From: Atherinomorus stipes
Lineage: Eukaryota > Chordata > Actinopteri > Atheriniformes > Atherinidae
NCBI GenBank assembly: GCA_023101725.1
Contig: JALJCO010007127.1
Coordinates: 372,001-436,000 of the forward strand
Direction: 5' to 3'
Length of the DNA stretch: 64,000 bases
Part shown: piece after piece, positions 22,530 through 35,479 of the stretch
How positions within the stretch are numbered: position 1 is the stretch's first letter
Layout: the number at the start of each line of letters is the position of its first letter
Made by a program: the position numbers and the translations under genes
The notes under the pieces: generated by a model
Database searches by the model: none
The model's input: the letters and a program-made list of their open reading frames with translations, nothing else
What the model was told of the DNA's origin: nothing

Positions 22530-23639
22530 CTGGGAGGAGAAATGCAAACTTAACGCTGGTCAGCAAAGTTGCTCAAAGTTTTGTCTTTGGCGCGACTCTG
22601 GATCCCGAGCAGCGCGCACAAAACAGTTTGTTTGCATCACTGACTTCTTTTAAAGGGATATGGACCCAGCTTTGGGTCGACCGCAGCGTCACGACAGGCG
22701 AACACCAGAGCATGGAAACACTTAACATGCATCCCTGCGAGATTAAAATCAGACAAGGAAGCTTTTTTTTTCTCCCACCATGTCACATTTTTGTTTTGTA
22801 GGCAATTATGGGGTGGCTGGAAACTACATCACACAACAAGCCAGTCTACAAATAATTGATTTTAATTAATAAAGTGCACGACTGAGCTTTTGCCATGGAA
22901 TAAAGCGGTTGCATATTTGGGATTTAAATGAAAAAGGACTTTTAACAAAGTGCAGTTATTCAGACAGGTTTTTAAAAAAGCAAGAATACAGAGATCCTGC
23001 AATGCTGTTTTTACGCATGCAACCTTGCTGTAGGACGAAGTGATTTTAAGTTATCATCTGCAGACAAGTGATAATAAGCTTTAATATAGAAAAAAAGGTT
23101 GAATGATGACAATATTAAACAAATACCTGAAAATCAGCAGTGTATTTTTTTTTTTAATTTCACATCACGTATTCCCAAACAGGCCATAGCGTAATGTGGT
23201 AGAAGCCTGTCAATCATTTGAGGAGATTTTTAAGCTAATAGTGAGTTAAAAGTAAACTATAGTCACCATCTATCTGTGGGGTTTCATAAAAGTATCCAAG
23301 ATTAAATCTATGTCATAGTACATTAAAAGATAGTGGAAATGTGTTTTCCCAACATGTTAGTGGGAATGCCTGCCCTGAAAGCAATGAACCCCGGGGGTCC
23401 TCGCAGCTCACTTTGACAACCGATGCTTCAATCTACCCATTGTTTTATTTTTACGCACGAACTGATGCGCGTCCTGTTTCTATTTACTGAAAACTCCGAC
23501 GAAATAAAATAAAACATGTCACAGCTTATTGAACTCAGGTGAATTTTGGGAGTATCTGGGAACATGCGCTGGATTTAAATTAGGCTTCCTCTCCGTTAGT
23601 TCGGGACTCTTTCTCTTTACTAAGGCGAGGATGGGCGTT

Positions 23640-23800
23640 TGTGGACTGCTCTGGATTTTGCGTCACGTGGCCTGGTTTCTGCCGTCCTATTGGCCCAAGG
23701 CACGTGTCTGGGAGGACGGTGGAGGAACGTCACTTGGGGGGCTCGTATTGAAAATAAGAACAAAACTCCAGAGTGAGAGTATTAGAGCATCAGTTTAGGA
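23640..23800 (+). promoter_or_regulatory. en2: en2 promoter region
   Basis: Two perfect CACGTG E-boxes (23664-23669, 23701-23706) flank an inverted CCAAT box (ATTGG, 23689-23693). An A/T stretch (ATTGAAAATAAG) follows at 23747-23758. The start codon is about 400 bp further on. The exact transcription start is not determinable; the E-box/CCAAT cluster is the densest promoter-like group upstream of the ATG. Confidence 0.5.
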
Positions 23801-24162
23801 GCCTCTTTATTTACCCCTAGTTTAGTTTAGGTGTAGGCATTACTGAGCACGCTGAAACCGGATGACACTAAACTGGACCTTGCGCAAATGGCAAATCTTT
23901 TAGCTGTGAGATCTCAGTTGTAAATCAAGATTGAGGGAATATATGTGAAAGAAAATTATGCTTTTCTCAAAGGGCACTACTGCAAGGCTTTGCATGGTGT
24001 CCAACGCACTCGCCAGTGTTTGAGGGCTTTCTTTTTTATTTATTTATTTTACTCGTGCAGTTTTTGCAAAGCTTATTTCCCCGAAGTTCTTCGCGAAATT
24101 TTACTGCTGCGGAGGGAGCGACAAAGGGGTTAACGAGAGTAAAGCGGGGAAAGTGAATCAGT

Positions 24163-26775
24163 ATGGAAGAAAATGATCGCGGCAACAGAGATGTGGTGGA
24201 GCGGCAGGAGTCAGCAGATGAATCCAACAGAGCCATCCTTCCCCTCTTACAGGCGCCGGGGAACTTGCAGATCCCTCACCGGGTCACCAATTTTTTCATC
24301 GACAACATCTTGCGGCCGGATTTCGGACGGAAAAAGGACGGAGCAGCCAACCGCGAGGAGAGTAGCCTGGCATCGCGGGAGAGCCATAACAGCCCCGCCG
24401 CCCCACAGACCGAGCCGGTGGGGAGTACGGTGCCGGCAGAAGGGACCTCCACTCCACATACAGTAACCGCGGCAAAGAAGCCCACAATAGCCGCCGAGGA
24501 GCCCCTGAAACCCCGCGGGGAGAATGGAGACCAGTGCCTAAGCTCAGACTCAGACAGTTCCCAAGCCAGCTCAAACCCATCCATGTCCCAGCCCATGCTG
24601 TGGCCAGCCTGGGTCTACTGCACCAGATACTCGGACAGGCCTTCTTCAGGTCGGTGGCATGCCTTTTTACTATCCCGTATTCTCGGTAACCTGAAATACC
24701 CCGTAACACTGACCCCGGATGGCTTGACCGACTTCTCGTTATCTGAGTACAGCGAACCGAGCAGCGCAGCGCAGCGAGAATTTACTAAATACATTATACA
24801 AATCACTTCCAAATTTAAAAAATATATTTATTTAAGGCACCCAGAAGTAGACTGTTTGAAAATCATGCTTTTGTACAATGTAGGAAAAATACTAGATGAA
24901 AATTAAATTCAAAATAGCTTTTTGGGGAGAGCAGGCCTATTTGAAAAGCAAACAAGACTGAAAAATATTTATTTTAAAGAGAAAACTTTTTAAAATCTTT
25001 ATATTTTAAATGTTTAGCAAAATATATAACAGTTAAACATTTTTGTAGATTTCTTTCTCACTGAAAAGCTGCAATTTAGGTTGTCTGAGTAAATTTATTT
25101 GGGTTACAAAAAGCCTATTGGAGTCCCGCATAGCTATTGTAAACATAAGAACACTGATAAGATTCCTCGTCTTCCAAAGACTGTACAGGTCTGTAAATAA
25201 ATATTTGGTGAACTTGTGTGTCTGTTTTCCGTCACAGGAGTAGTGTTTGGATTATATAAATTTGCATGTTTTCACAACGATCGCTGTTAAGGTTGTACTG
25301 GCCATGCAGTGGCGCGCTTGCTGGTAGCCTGTCATTCATAAACATGACTGTTTCTGAGTTTCCAGCAAGGTAGTCAGTGTAATTTTCTTAGTATCTTTGA
25401 GAAGTGGAGTACAACTTGTTCTCATGCATTATGTAACGCTATATAGAGTGGCGTAGGCGACTACTACGAGTTGTAGAACTACAATTTTCATATGGGCTGC
25501 TTGAGAAAGGAGAAAACGACGTGCATGCTGATTCATGAAGTTTGGAGCACTATTGTGTTGTGTCGTTTCTGCATACTGCTTTGGAAGAGGGTACCAAACA
25601 GGCCTCAATCCAGATGGAAAATTAATGTGTCTCTAATGTGTGCTGCTCAGATTCTGTTCACGTTTGTCCATTCAGGCGCTTTTCAAGTAGCAAACAAAAA
25701 CTAAAATGCAAAGTAGCAGCACTGAAATTGATCCCTTTTTTTCAAAGAACCGCAACACAAGAGACTGAGCTGTGTCAGGGGGTGCTTTTCCACTGTTATC
25801 AACTAATAATTCCTTATGACTATAAACAGTGGCTATGTATGTGTATGTGTGTGTGTGTGTGAGTGTGTGTGTGTGTATGATGTGTGTAGGCTAACCGAGA
25901 CAGAGGGATAGCAACAGGGAGGTATGGGTAGGCTACTCTGGCTTTTTGGATGTTTTCTTCAGTGGACGTAACAACATTTGGCTCCTACTCTTTTTTATTT
26001 TTAAAGGTTTTAAAGAAACATGCCTTAATGGAGTCAACTAAATTTATTTTTGCATTTTTTGTTGTTTTTTTAACAGCCTATAAGCCATTAATAGAGCAGC
26101 TTGAAAAAGAACGCCAAAAGTCGTCTGTGCATACTGTATTGATTGAGTTTTATATAAGTTTCACGAAAATGTACATTTTCGCAATGTGTACTTTAGCCTG
26201 CGCACGTGTTTTGGATTACGTGTTTCAAAGCAGTGTCCTGAAAGCAAAGTAACAGAGGATGAGCCTTGAAGTGTTAAGGTAGCTACGTTTATTAAAAATT
26301 TTTAGATAACTGTTATTTAGATAACGTTTAATAAAATGCAAAGCTTCACATCTTTTCCTGAATCTTTGTTTTCATTGCCATCATAATGATTGTATAGGTC
26401 TACTGAAAAACCAATGTCTGTGATCCCCCTCCATCCCCAATCCCCAATACTACAGGGCCAAGATCCCGCAAACCAAAGAAGAAATCGACCAGCAAAGAGG
26501 ACAAGCGACCACGGACGGCCTTCACAGCAGAGCAGCTGCAAAGACTAAAATCGGAGTTTCAGACAAATCGGTATCTGACGGAGCAGAGGCGTCAGCACTT
26601 GGCGCAGGAGCTGGGCCTGAACGAATCCCAGATCAAGATCTGGTTTCAGAACAAGAGGGCCAAAATCAAGAAGGCTAGCGGCACTAAAAATTCTCTGGCC
26701 TTGCACCTGATGGCACAGGGACTGTACAATCACGCCACCGTCTCGTCGAAAGACGAAAAATCAGACAGCGATTGA
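24163..26775 (+). CDS. en2: Engrailed-2 homeodomain protein (2 exons, 268 aa)
   Basis: Coding exons are 24163-24649 and 26456-26775, joined G|GG (phase 1) across GT...TACAG splice sites. The start has an A at -3 and G at +4 and an in-frame TGA at 24154-24156. Residues 44-50 FFIDNIL form the EH1 Groucho-binding repressor motif. Residues 126-140 are a serine/aspartate stretch. WPAW at 147-150 is the EH2 PBX-binding motif. The homeodomain occupies about 178-237 (26500-26679), with helix 3 [16 protein letters not shown]5 ([13 protein letters not shown]) and an SDSD end follow. RSRKPKKK before the homeodomain marks En2 rather than En1. The protein is a nuclear DNA-binding repressor that patterns the midbrain-hindbrain boundary and other tissues (family knowledge). 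All five engrailed homology regions are present and the frame is intact. The teleost a/b paralogue is not resolved. Confidence 0.97.
24650..26455 (+). other. en2: en2 intron 1
   Basis: The 1806-bp intron begins GTCGGTGG, a weak donor apart from CAG|GT, and ends CCCCAATACTACAG. The exon 1 frame stays open for another 85 codons into the intron, to a stop at 24904-24906. A GT microsatellite lies at about 25839-25877. No internal gene was seen. Confidence 0.9.
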
Positions 26776-28730
26776 TTTCCAGAGATGTAACAGCAGCCTC
26801 CTGACGAAAAAGAACCTATAGTAATCCTATGATAGATTAAAAAAAATAGAGATATCTCAGAAAACTCTACTTACAGGAATATTTAATGTTGCCACAGCAG
26901 ATAAATACTACAAAGTATTATAACTATCACTTGGATGTACAATGGGTCCAGGACACCCTAACAAATAAAAAGAAACAGTAAGGTCAAGAGTCCCTACATT
27001 AATTTTTAACAATACCATAGGTCTCTGTAGGTTCCTATGGGAATATTATAGTGATTTTTCGTTATATAGGAGGTGAAATCAAGCCTACAATGCAATAATA
27101 TGACCGAATAAAGGGCCAGTGTATAGAGTATACCAGCATAAATTGTTTAAAAAAAATAACAGAGATATTTCTGCAATATCACGTCTATAAAAGATGTTGT
27201 ATAAAGGTATGTTTTCATTGTTTGTTGTCCCCGCCCCTTCCAGGAGGTACAGACGCTTACACTCTTCATTTTTATATACTGTAGGATCACAGCTATTCAT
27301 GATTGTCATCATTTTACATTTAACTAACTGGCACTTGCTTCGATCTGTCAGTGCAGTGAAAAACAAAAAAAAAAAAAACAAAAAACAAAACTGAAGTCCA
27401 AAGAATATTTTTCTGCTGCATCCAGGCTACTGTGAATTTAAATAAATGCTAACACGATTTTTATTGCCATGCTTGTTGGTTTTCTTGGTTGTGTTTGATG
27501 TAAAAACGGACAGAGAAAGGTGTTGCGTGTCAGCTGCAGAGCTAATTAGGCAGACTGAATTTTTTATACGGTTTGTTGTAAAATCACAGGCAAAGTTTGT
27601 TATAAGTGACCGACAGAGGTAGGGATTTTTTCTAACACGCCACTTAACTAAAACGCTAGGTCTTTGCTTCTATTATGGTCGTTTCCCAGCCTTTAAACAA
27701 ACGTGCTAGTCCCTTCGTTATGCCAATGCATCAGTGCAGCTATTATGGTTTTAACTAGCAATATAAATCTTTTTTTGTAGCTAAATGAAGGCTATAATGC
27801 TGCCTTTGAGTCACAGAAACAACTCTGTAGCATAAAGACAATGATGACAACCATTTACGCACTCTTTAGACTATAAATGCAGGTTATTGGATGTTCTTGG
27901 TAAATCTTTCTCTATATACATTTTTATTACATATCCATATATCATAAAAGAAGGCAAATCCGTCAGTGACTGTATTACAAATGTTGGAAATCTCTTATCG
28001 TTGTTGAAAGGACTTCATATGTGTATTTATATAGATTATATTGAGAAAAAAATCTATCCAATGACCAGTGTTGCTTTAGAGTAGATATCTGAGGTGTTTA
28101 CACTGCTTGTTTATCTTGCAATAACTTCTTTTTTCTTTTCTTTTTTTTTTCTTTTCTTTTTTTTGTGAATGAAAAATTGTTTATGGGGCCTTTGCATGAA
28201 AGCTGCAATTTGTTGTACTTGGGCAAATAACTGTGTTTATACACTTTGGTCTTTGTTGGCTAAAGTATGATCGAGCTAAGTTTCAGACTGTATCCATACC
28301 AAATTGTGGACTTTTTGCCTTTCAAAGCATTTTTGTTGTGTATCTGCAAAAAGTGTGTGTGAATTAAAATCCACCAAACAAACACACTTTGCCTTAAAGT
28401 TCAAGTGGGAACTTTTTCTGAAACAGAACTGTGCCGAATCAGAGAAGCAGTATCACTTCAAATGCAGACTACTCAAGTTTAATGCCTTTATGAAAACTGC
28501 TGGTACGACATTATGAATTTACTCATCAGCGTATATCTATCTATATATGAACATGTTTAAATGAAATTACAACACAGAGTTGTAGAATACAATGCTATTT
28601 TTTATTTTATGTTGGAAGTATTCTTTGGTATAAATGTACATAATTTGTATCATGTATTAATTGTGTAATTAACTGCCTCCTGAAGACTGCAAAAGAAGAG
28701 TAAATAAACCTTGAAGATTATATACAAGTT
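26776..28730 (+). other. en2: en2 3' untranslated region
   Basis: About 1.95 kb of AT-rich noncoding sequence lies between the stop codon and the last AATAAA. Earlier AATAAA words at about 26962 and 27440 could give shorter 3' ends. The length is similar to what I recall for mammalian EN2. Short open frames here have no recognisable motifs. Confidence 0.65.
28703..28708 (+). terminator. en2: Polyadenylation signal of en2
   Basis: A canonical AATAAA, followed within 30 nt by a T/G-containing stretch, is the most distal convincing signal before the sequence character changes near 28.75 kb. Confidence 0.55.
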
Positions 28731-29457
28731 TCGACATTCTTTGAGCAAAGCTGTGGATGTTGCCATGAAACTGAAGGCTTGGCTGAAGAAGAAATCAATG
28801 CTGAACTTTGCAGAACTCTGAGTCTACATAAAACAATCTACTTGCTAAATGTGTTGAGAAAGGAGAAATATGCTAAATAGTCACAAATTCAGTCACAGAA
28901 ACAAGTCATTTGCAATGCATAACAATCTTTTCTTAGCAAACATTCTCAGTCAGATTCATGGAGGATCAAATTCATTGGTTTTGAGATTAAAACATTTTCT
29001 AAAGCATCCAAACATTATGCCAAGGAAAGCCTTGAACAATTCCCAGGCATGTTTCCTCAACAATGCCTTATCTGCATTTCCATACTTGCACCACTAGTCT
29101 TTGAACGCCATGTCTAACGGCCAGTGACTAGCATTAGAGCAGATAGGGCTGCTCCCAGCACTGTCTTCGAGACGGTCAGTCTTCCTCACCACCTCTGAAA
29201 GGAGCCTGTGCTTCTATCACGAGGCAGAAATGGGAGTAAAGAGGAGAGTGGGGAGGGGGGGGGGTAGGGTGGGGGAGAAAGGGAGGGAGAGGGAGAGGGA
29301 GAGGGGGAGAGAGAGAGAGCGAGAGAGAGAGAGAGAGAGAGCAATGAAGGTCAAAGCCCGTCATGGCTGCAGGTGGCTGGTTCCCCCCTCCCGCCCCTCA
29401 GTAACCCATTCTCCACACACAGCTTTCTCACTCTCTAACTCATACTCTCACTCTGCC

Positions 29458-29495
<38 letters not shown>

Positions 29496-32400
29496 CTATC
29501 ACTGCATTTTATTTTATTCTTGCCTTGCACACACATCCCCAGACTCCATTCATTTCTGTTCCTCCCTCACATGCACACACACACACACCCGTTGTTTTGA
29601 TCCTTCATTCAGTGCATCAATAGGAACCTTCATCAAAATATTCACAGGCAGAGGAGCTGCCTGAAGTTCAGATAGGGACACCGATGCGCGAGCATGCATT
29701 GGTGGAACAAAAGCTATTATCCAAGAATAATTTGTCTTGTGTACGTCCATCCAGTGTGCATCCAGGTGTAGGTGATCTCAACTGGTGCTTCTTTTGGGCT
29801 CCTAACTTTCTCATGCAACAGAAAAGTCATGCATCTGTCAAAACATAATACATGACAGCATAAGTCATCAGCTCAATGAAATTAAAGCCTCTTTAACTGC
29901 AGAAACTTTTTTTTTTTTTTAAATGCTTAAAAGTAAATGAGTAAAAGTTGTTTTCTTGCTGACAGTTTCCATGCTGTAAAAATGGAAGTGAGTGCAGGAT
30001 ACATCAGGAAAGTATCAATGTCTACCTCAACACACAAAAGGGCCCCATCCTGCTATGACCTCTCCTACCATCCTCCCCCTCCCCCTACTGTGTCATTTAC
30101 CCACAGTTTCCAAATGCTTCCTACGGCCAGAGTGGAATCTGCTCAAAGGTGCCTGGGCTTTGTGGCGGAAACATAATTAAAGTGGTGAAAGATGTAAAAG
30201 GTGAAGAATGGGGATGACATCAGGCCAATTTCACACTTGGCACTCGAATGGCTACGTCCAAGCCAGGACTCTTGCCTCGCAACACAGATCAAAGCCCACT
30301 GTCAACGCACCACTGCAGGAAAAAAAAAAGAGGCAAAAGGACACCTAACTATGCTAATCCCCAGGACGAATATATTTTAATCTTGTTAGAATACAAGTTA
30401 ATGCCGTGGCTCAGTGGCTGAACTTTTTTAGCAAGAATGAGAGGTGGACAGAACTACTTTTACCTTTTCTACATGAGGTGCCCCTGTCTGGTATCGCCGG
30501 ATAAACAAGAGTCTGAACCAACTTTCTTTTGGGCAAACTCAATGTATTATCGAGGCATGTACTGTACAGGCGGCAGATAGCAGTCACAAGTCACTGAAAA
30601 GGCAAGCAACAGTTTTCATTAAGAATAACCATGGGAGGAAAAAGAGAGGATAAAAAAAAGACCAGAAGCAGTGTCAGTGACCCCATCTGAATCCCCACTA
30701 GGGCACCTAACATGCAAAGGAAATGAGTATTTTGTGGACCGGTTTGTCCCCTCTCACATTGAGCCCTCCTTTCTCAAAAGCACCTTGGTAACCCTTGATC
30801 TCTCATGTATGGAAGTCAGGGTGCTGGGGCCTGCAAAAGTTGACTAGGCAGACAATAGCATGTGGATGCTTTTTGCTAAAGTCACACCCAGGCAACTTTC
30901 ATTTCACACACCGTGTTTGAGTGACCCTTGAAAAAGAAATTTAAAAAGAAAAAAAAAGATACTAGACCTTTAAGCACAGATTCTTTTTGTTCACTTGAAA
31001 GAAATTCAGAAGAAAACATTTATCCACCTTTTTCCCCCCCAGTACTGCTACTATGTTTGATTTCTAGATGGATGTTTTCTGCTCAGTAAGAGTTAGTGCA
31101 TTTAAATTTCACATAGTTGTTTATAGTATGCTCCTCCACACTGGCTGATTCGTGGGCGCGTCACCAAAAAACAAAGAGCAGAAACAATTAAAGCAAAGAT
31201 GACTGCGGGAAATATCTGAGCGATGGCTTTAGTTGGTGTAAAAAAAAAATCAGCTGACAATATGTTTGATATGATTACACAGGTTGCATCATTTCTTTCA
31301 TTTACACTTAAGTCATGATCCTTTTTTATTTTTTTTTTCAGACTGCATCTGACGTAACATTTATTACGGCTTTAGGAAAAGTATTCTGTTATACAGAACA
31401 TAAAGGGAACAGATCACAAGAAGTACTTACAGATACTCTAAAAACTAACTTTAACTTGCAAAATTATGTTCTGGCTTCAGTGTGATTATTCAGCAAGTGG
31501 AAATATTGCAAGTTAAGGTCAATTTATTTGTTTGTTTTGGTTTTTTTTTAGAACAAACCAATCTTCTTTTTTTTTTAATGAATGCAATGTGTCCAGATTC
31601 CCAATTTAAAGATTTCTTTTCATGCAAAAGCAGCAGCTCTCCATATTTTCATAACCAGTTAATATCTGGCTTCCATTTTCAATGAGTCGATAAAAAGTTC
31701 AGGTGATAAATACAAAATAAAAAGTCTGCAAATCTAAAAGATATTCATTATTCATTCATTGAACAAAATTTCTATCCCAGCTTGAAATTTCCTTCCAAAT
31801 TTCTGAATCATTTTATCTGAACACAAGTTTAATTCGGTGATAATTAGATATCCAGGGATGGATTACATTTTACAAACTTAAAGTCATATGCTTAATTCAC
31901 CTTCAAGTATTGTAACACAAAGCTGTGGCTTCTGTGTCTTTTAGATCCACATCATGAAATACAGCAATCCTCATAATGATTCTAATCGTTACCAGCTTCA
32001 GTTTTCTGTTTGCTAAACACTGTTGGAAGTTTTGTGGCAGCTTCCTCACCATGCAACACTGAATGTGAGCCAAAACTGATCAAAAATGGGTGTGTGCGTC
32101 AAAACAAAACCTCATAAACAAGGTTTAAAAACAAGTTCTGCTGGCATAAAATGACACAGATACTACACTTTTCTGACATCTTTTTGAAAGTTCTTACCAA
32201 GGACTGGGTGTTGGTGCTCCATGTAATGAAAACAATATCAGATAGCTACCAAAGCTCAGTTTATGTTTACATTTTCAGTATTCTTGCAGGGGAACAAGTG
32301 AACGGAAAACCATCAGGTGACAGTCTATAATGTGATGTGCTGCCTTGTAATTTCATAAATCATAAACTAAGGGAGTCAAAGCAAGAAAAAAAAGCAGACC

Positions 32401-32704
32401 TCTTGTGTAGATTGGTTGGCTCATACATTATATTTTTGTTACACATACTTAATAAAGATGTACAATGTACAGTCACTCTGGTTCTAGCCTTTTTTTCTTA
32501 GTTTGTTACTTGCTGACATACAGTCAGACAGGGTCAAGGATACATCTGACTCACCTCAGGCCCCCTGCTTTCCCTGAGGACTGGCCTGTCACTCACTTTG
32601 TGGTTACGGATCGTGGCTGACAGAGGCACAAAGTGAGAGCTGGATGCTGCATCAACAGCAGCAACATCATCACCAAAACCCATCCTTAGCGTGACATCTT
32701 CCTC
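28731..32704. other. Noncoding DNA with GA and CA microsatellites
   Basis: A purine-rich GGGA/GA tract occupies 29247-29342 and a CA repeat 29461-29492. Several low-repeat blocks (for example 30180-30300 and 30680-30900) look like unique, possibly conserved sequence. No gene is recognised on either strand. Confidence 0.5.
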
Positions 32705-32906
32705 CTAGTCCACCACCAGCTCCTCTGCACTGTGGAAAGCAAGAAGAAGAAAAAAGACATTCACATACCCCCATCCAATAATAAAGTGTCATTCAGTTTG
32801 AGCAGGACGAGCTAAAAATAAGAAATGATAAAAAAAAAAAAGATGTGGCTGTTTACCTTAAATTTCCCCACACTGTTGTTGAGATGTTGGATGTCTGGCA
32901 ATAGAG
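32705..32906 (-). other. Two adjacent exon candidates ending in a stop, minus strand
   Basis: On the minus strand the acceptor CTGCCTCTTCCTAACAG is followed by a 50-bp exon (32906-32857) with donor TTTAAG|GTAAAC. A 127-bp intron and a strong acceptor, CTTCTTGCTTTCCACAG, come next, then a terminal segment from 32729. Spliced in phase, the frame reads LYCQTSNISTTVWGNL-SAEELVVD-stop (stop 32705-32707). The splice signals are good and the phases agree. I do not recognise the protein. This may be the 3' end of a minus-strand gene between en2 and the 62-kb gene, where mammals have CNPY1, but there is no canopy motif. Confidence 0.3.
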
Positions 32907-34751
32907 CTGTTAGGAAGAGGCAGACAGTCCCGCAAAGGTTTAAAATGATTAGATATGATACTTCATTTCAGCTGGATATACACATCTTTGCTCTGTGAGC
33001 CACTTTAAAAGGGTCGGTTGGGTTGGTTTAGCGCATAGCCCTTTAATTGGTATTAGTTAGATGGCATAATAAGCAGATACATAGAGCTGTTTTGAAGCGC
33101 AAAGGGTTTCAATAATCACTCATCATAGTGCTTTGTTCTTTTACAATAAAACAAATGTGAACAGCAGGAACAAAAAGAAGTATTAAATTACTTGCGAATG
33201 CAATAGATGAAGTGACCAAATGCATACAACTCAAACTAAGACATATGACATACACATTCTATGAATAATTCAGATTTTTCCATTTCTGGTGAGAAAATTA
33301 TGTGAAAATCAGCAAGTGCCTTAAAGCCACTGCACCAAGCTGCATCCAAAGATTTACAGGGAAAAAAAAGCAATTCGACAAAGAGCCTGGTGACGAGTTA
33401 CAAAGGCAATTTTCAGTACTTTAAAAAAAACAAGCAACAATGAATACCAAAATGCAAATATTGTTTTTTTTTTTCCAGTGTGTTGCTCTTGACTGCATCT
33501 GCATTGTGAAACCAGCTGAATTTCTACATTCTAATCTGCATTATTTTGACATTAAAAAAGGAGTAAATATTTAGTTTGTACTTGATTAGAGATGCAATGT
33601 AACATCATTACAAGTGGAAAATCACACTCAGTTGATAAGTTGGGTGAACATATATGGAATTATGTGCATATGTTCGTAGTTAAGTATGGTAGTATTTCCG
33701 ATCAAATTAGGACAAGTTCTTTTATCTAACATTCAAATACTGATGTACCCCCCCCCCAAAAAGGACAAAAATATTCCCCATCACTACATTATAAAATCAT
33801 TTTGCATGGTCAAATTATGTTCTAGTCTTTGTCTCGTGTTAAGTTTCCGCAGTGATTATGTGTTATTATGTATGTTGTTTTGCAGGTTATGTTATGTGTC
33901 ATGATGGAAATGTTTATGTTGTAATGTTGTAAGGCATATGCAGCTTGTTAGCATACATTATCACAATGTAAATCTTTTTGTTGACCCCAGGAAGAACAGC
34001 TGCTGCAGTGCCGTGGCAAACAGAATCCTAATGAACTAAACTGGAATTAAACCATCCTTCAATAAACCCCCTTATGATCATTTTGATGTTCAAATACAAG
34101 TTTAAACTGTTTTGAAAAGGTGATGCTCAGCTGAGTAATTACTTCCAATGATGTAGATGGATTGCTGTTGCACACAAAAGTGGTCAAAATAACAGAAAGC
34201 GGTTTTGGTGTGATGCGTTCAACAATTCGACACTGCCTTAGCAGCTTTCGTAGTTAGTTAAAACAAAAAACAATAACTAGAGAAGTCATTACAGTATATA
34301 AAGGTTTGTGGCATCTCATTTAATGAACATCATGAAGCCAAAATATAAAGCAAGGCGGGTGTGTTAGACTGTTAGACTGCATCAGTTTTAGCTCAGCGTT
34401 CCTATTGAACTGACAGCAGAAGTACACTTGTACTGCAGAAATAAAGGCTAGAAATAAATGTTGGAAAAATCTGGATTAAAAAAGTAAACTATGCACGGAT
34501 TTAGCATCTTTTTACTCTTCTTTAGATTCAACCCTGTACTCAGACACCGAAAACACCAAAAATAATCATCCCAGTTTGAGTTGGCATATGAGGCGAGCAT
34601 ACAGCTCAGTCGACCGTGCCTTAGCTCGCAGTAGTGGGCGTTTCCCTCTTTTTCCCCTCTCACTCATTTTGCTGCATGCTGCCATTTTAACTGCTCCTGA
34701 GTGGCAGGCGAGAGGGCGGGGTTGGTATTGGCGGCGGCCATGATGGTGGAA
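32907..34751. other. Noncoding DNA, no gene recognised
   Basis: AT-rich sequence with several A- and T-runs. I see no coherent reading frame or known repeat. Confidence 0.5.
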
Positions 34752-34808
34752 TCACAACACCCACTCCCGAGGAGCAGCTTCATCATCAAAGTGAAGTTCT
34801 GCATCAGC
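34752..34808 (-). other. Short terminal-exon candidate, minus strand
   Basis: From an AG at 34809-34810 the minus strand reads ADAELHFDDEAAPREWVL and a TGA at 34752-34754. A second frame through the same DNA, from the alternative acceptor CCCACAG five bases upstream, is open to 34664 (MAAANTNPALSPATQEQLKW inside). The acceptors are mediocre. Unidentified. Confidence 0.15.
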
Positions 34809-35479
34809 CTATTCTGTGGGTCAGACCAAAACCAAGGACTATAGTGGATAAGGAGTAGCATGTTATCCAACTGTGTGCACACTGTCAACTCACTCATTCC
34901 TTTCTGATCAACTATGAACACAAAAAAACACTTTTTTTTTTTTTTTTACTTGAAAAAAAACATTCCTGGCCTCCCAGATAGACAACAACATTGCATTTCA
35001 CTGTTTGTCTCTTTCTTTGGGCTTACCCTTCAAATATTTTTCATGAAAAAGTCTGTTCTGCTGCAACTTACTTTCATCAAGATTAAATAAAATAACCTCT
35101 TGACAAAGGTAAACTGACGTAAAATAGTGCACAGCTAAGCACAGCACTAATCAAAAGCACTTTCTACTCTTAAAGGGTAGCTAAAAAATAACCCAAACAC
35201 TTTTCAGCATTTGTATCTAAGCAGTCATTGATTTAGCATTATTATTTTTCTCTGCATATTACTTGTTGACTATATCGTGGAAAGATGAAAGATCAAATTT
35301 AGATATTACTTACTGCACGTAAGAAGTAAAATGTCCACAAGTGTATCCAGCTGGAACACAAATATACCTCCTCGGATGTCCTAAACCCTAACTGAAATGA
35401 TCAAACAACACATTCACTGATATTAAAAGTAAGATTTGCCAGTGAATTCATCCATGTGGTCTCTCAAAGCAGCATGTTT

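Noticed and set aside
24247..24812. Minus-strand frames opposite en2 exon 1
   Set aside because: Shadow frames of a GC-rich coding exon; no independent start context, splice signals or motifs.
26317..26733. Minus-strand frames opposite en2 exon 2
   Set aside because: Antisense of the homeobox; no supporting signals.
29230..29664. 144-codon + strand frame
   Set aside because: Built from GA and CA simple repeats (RERERE and THTHTH runs).
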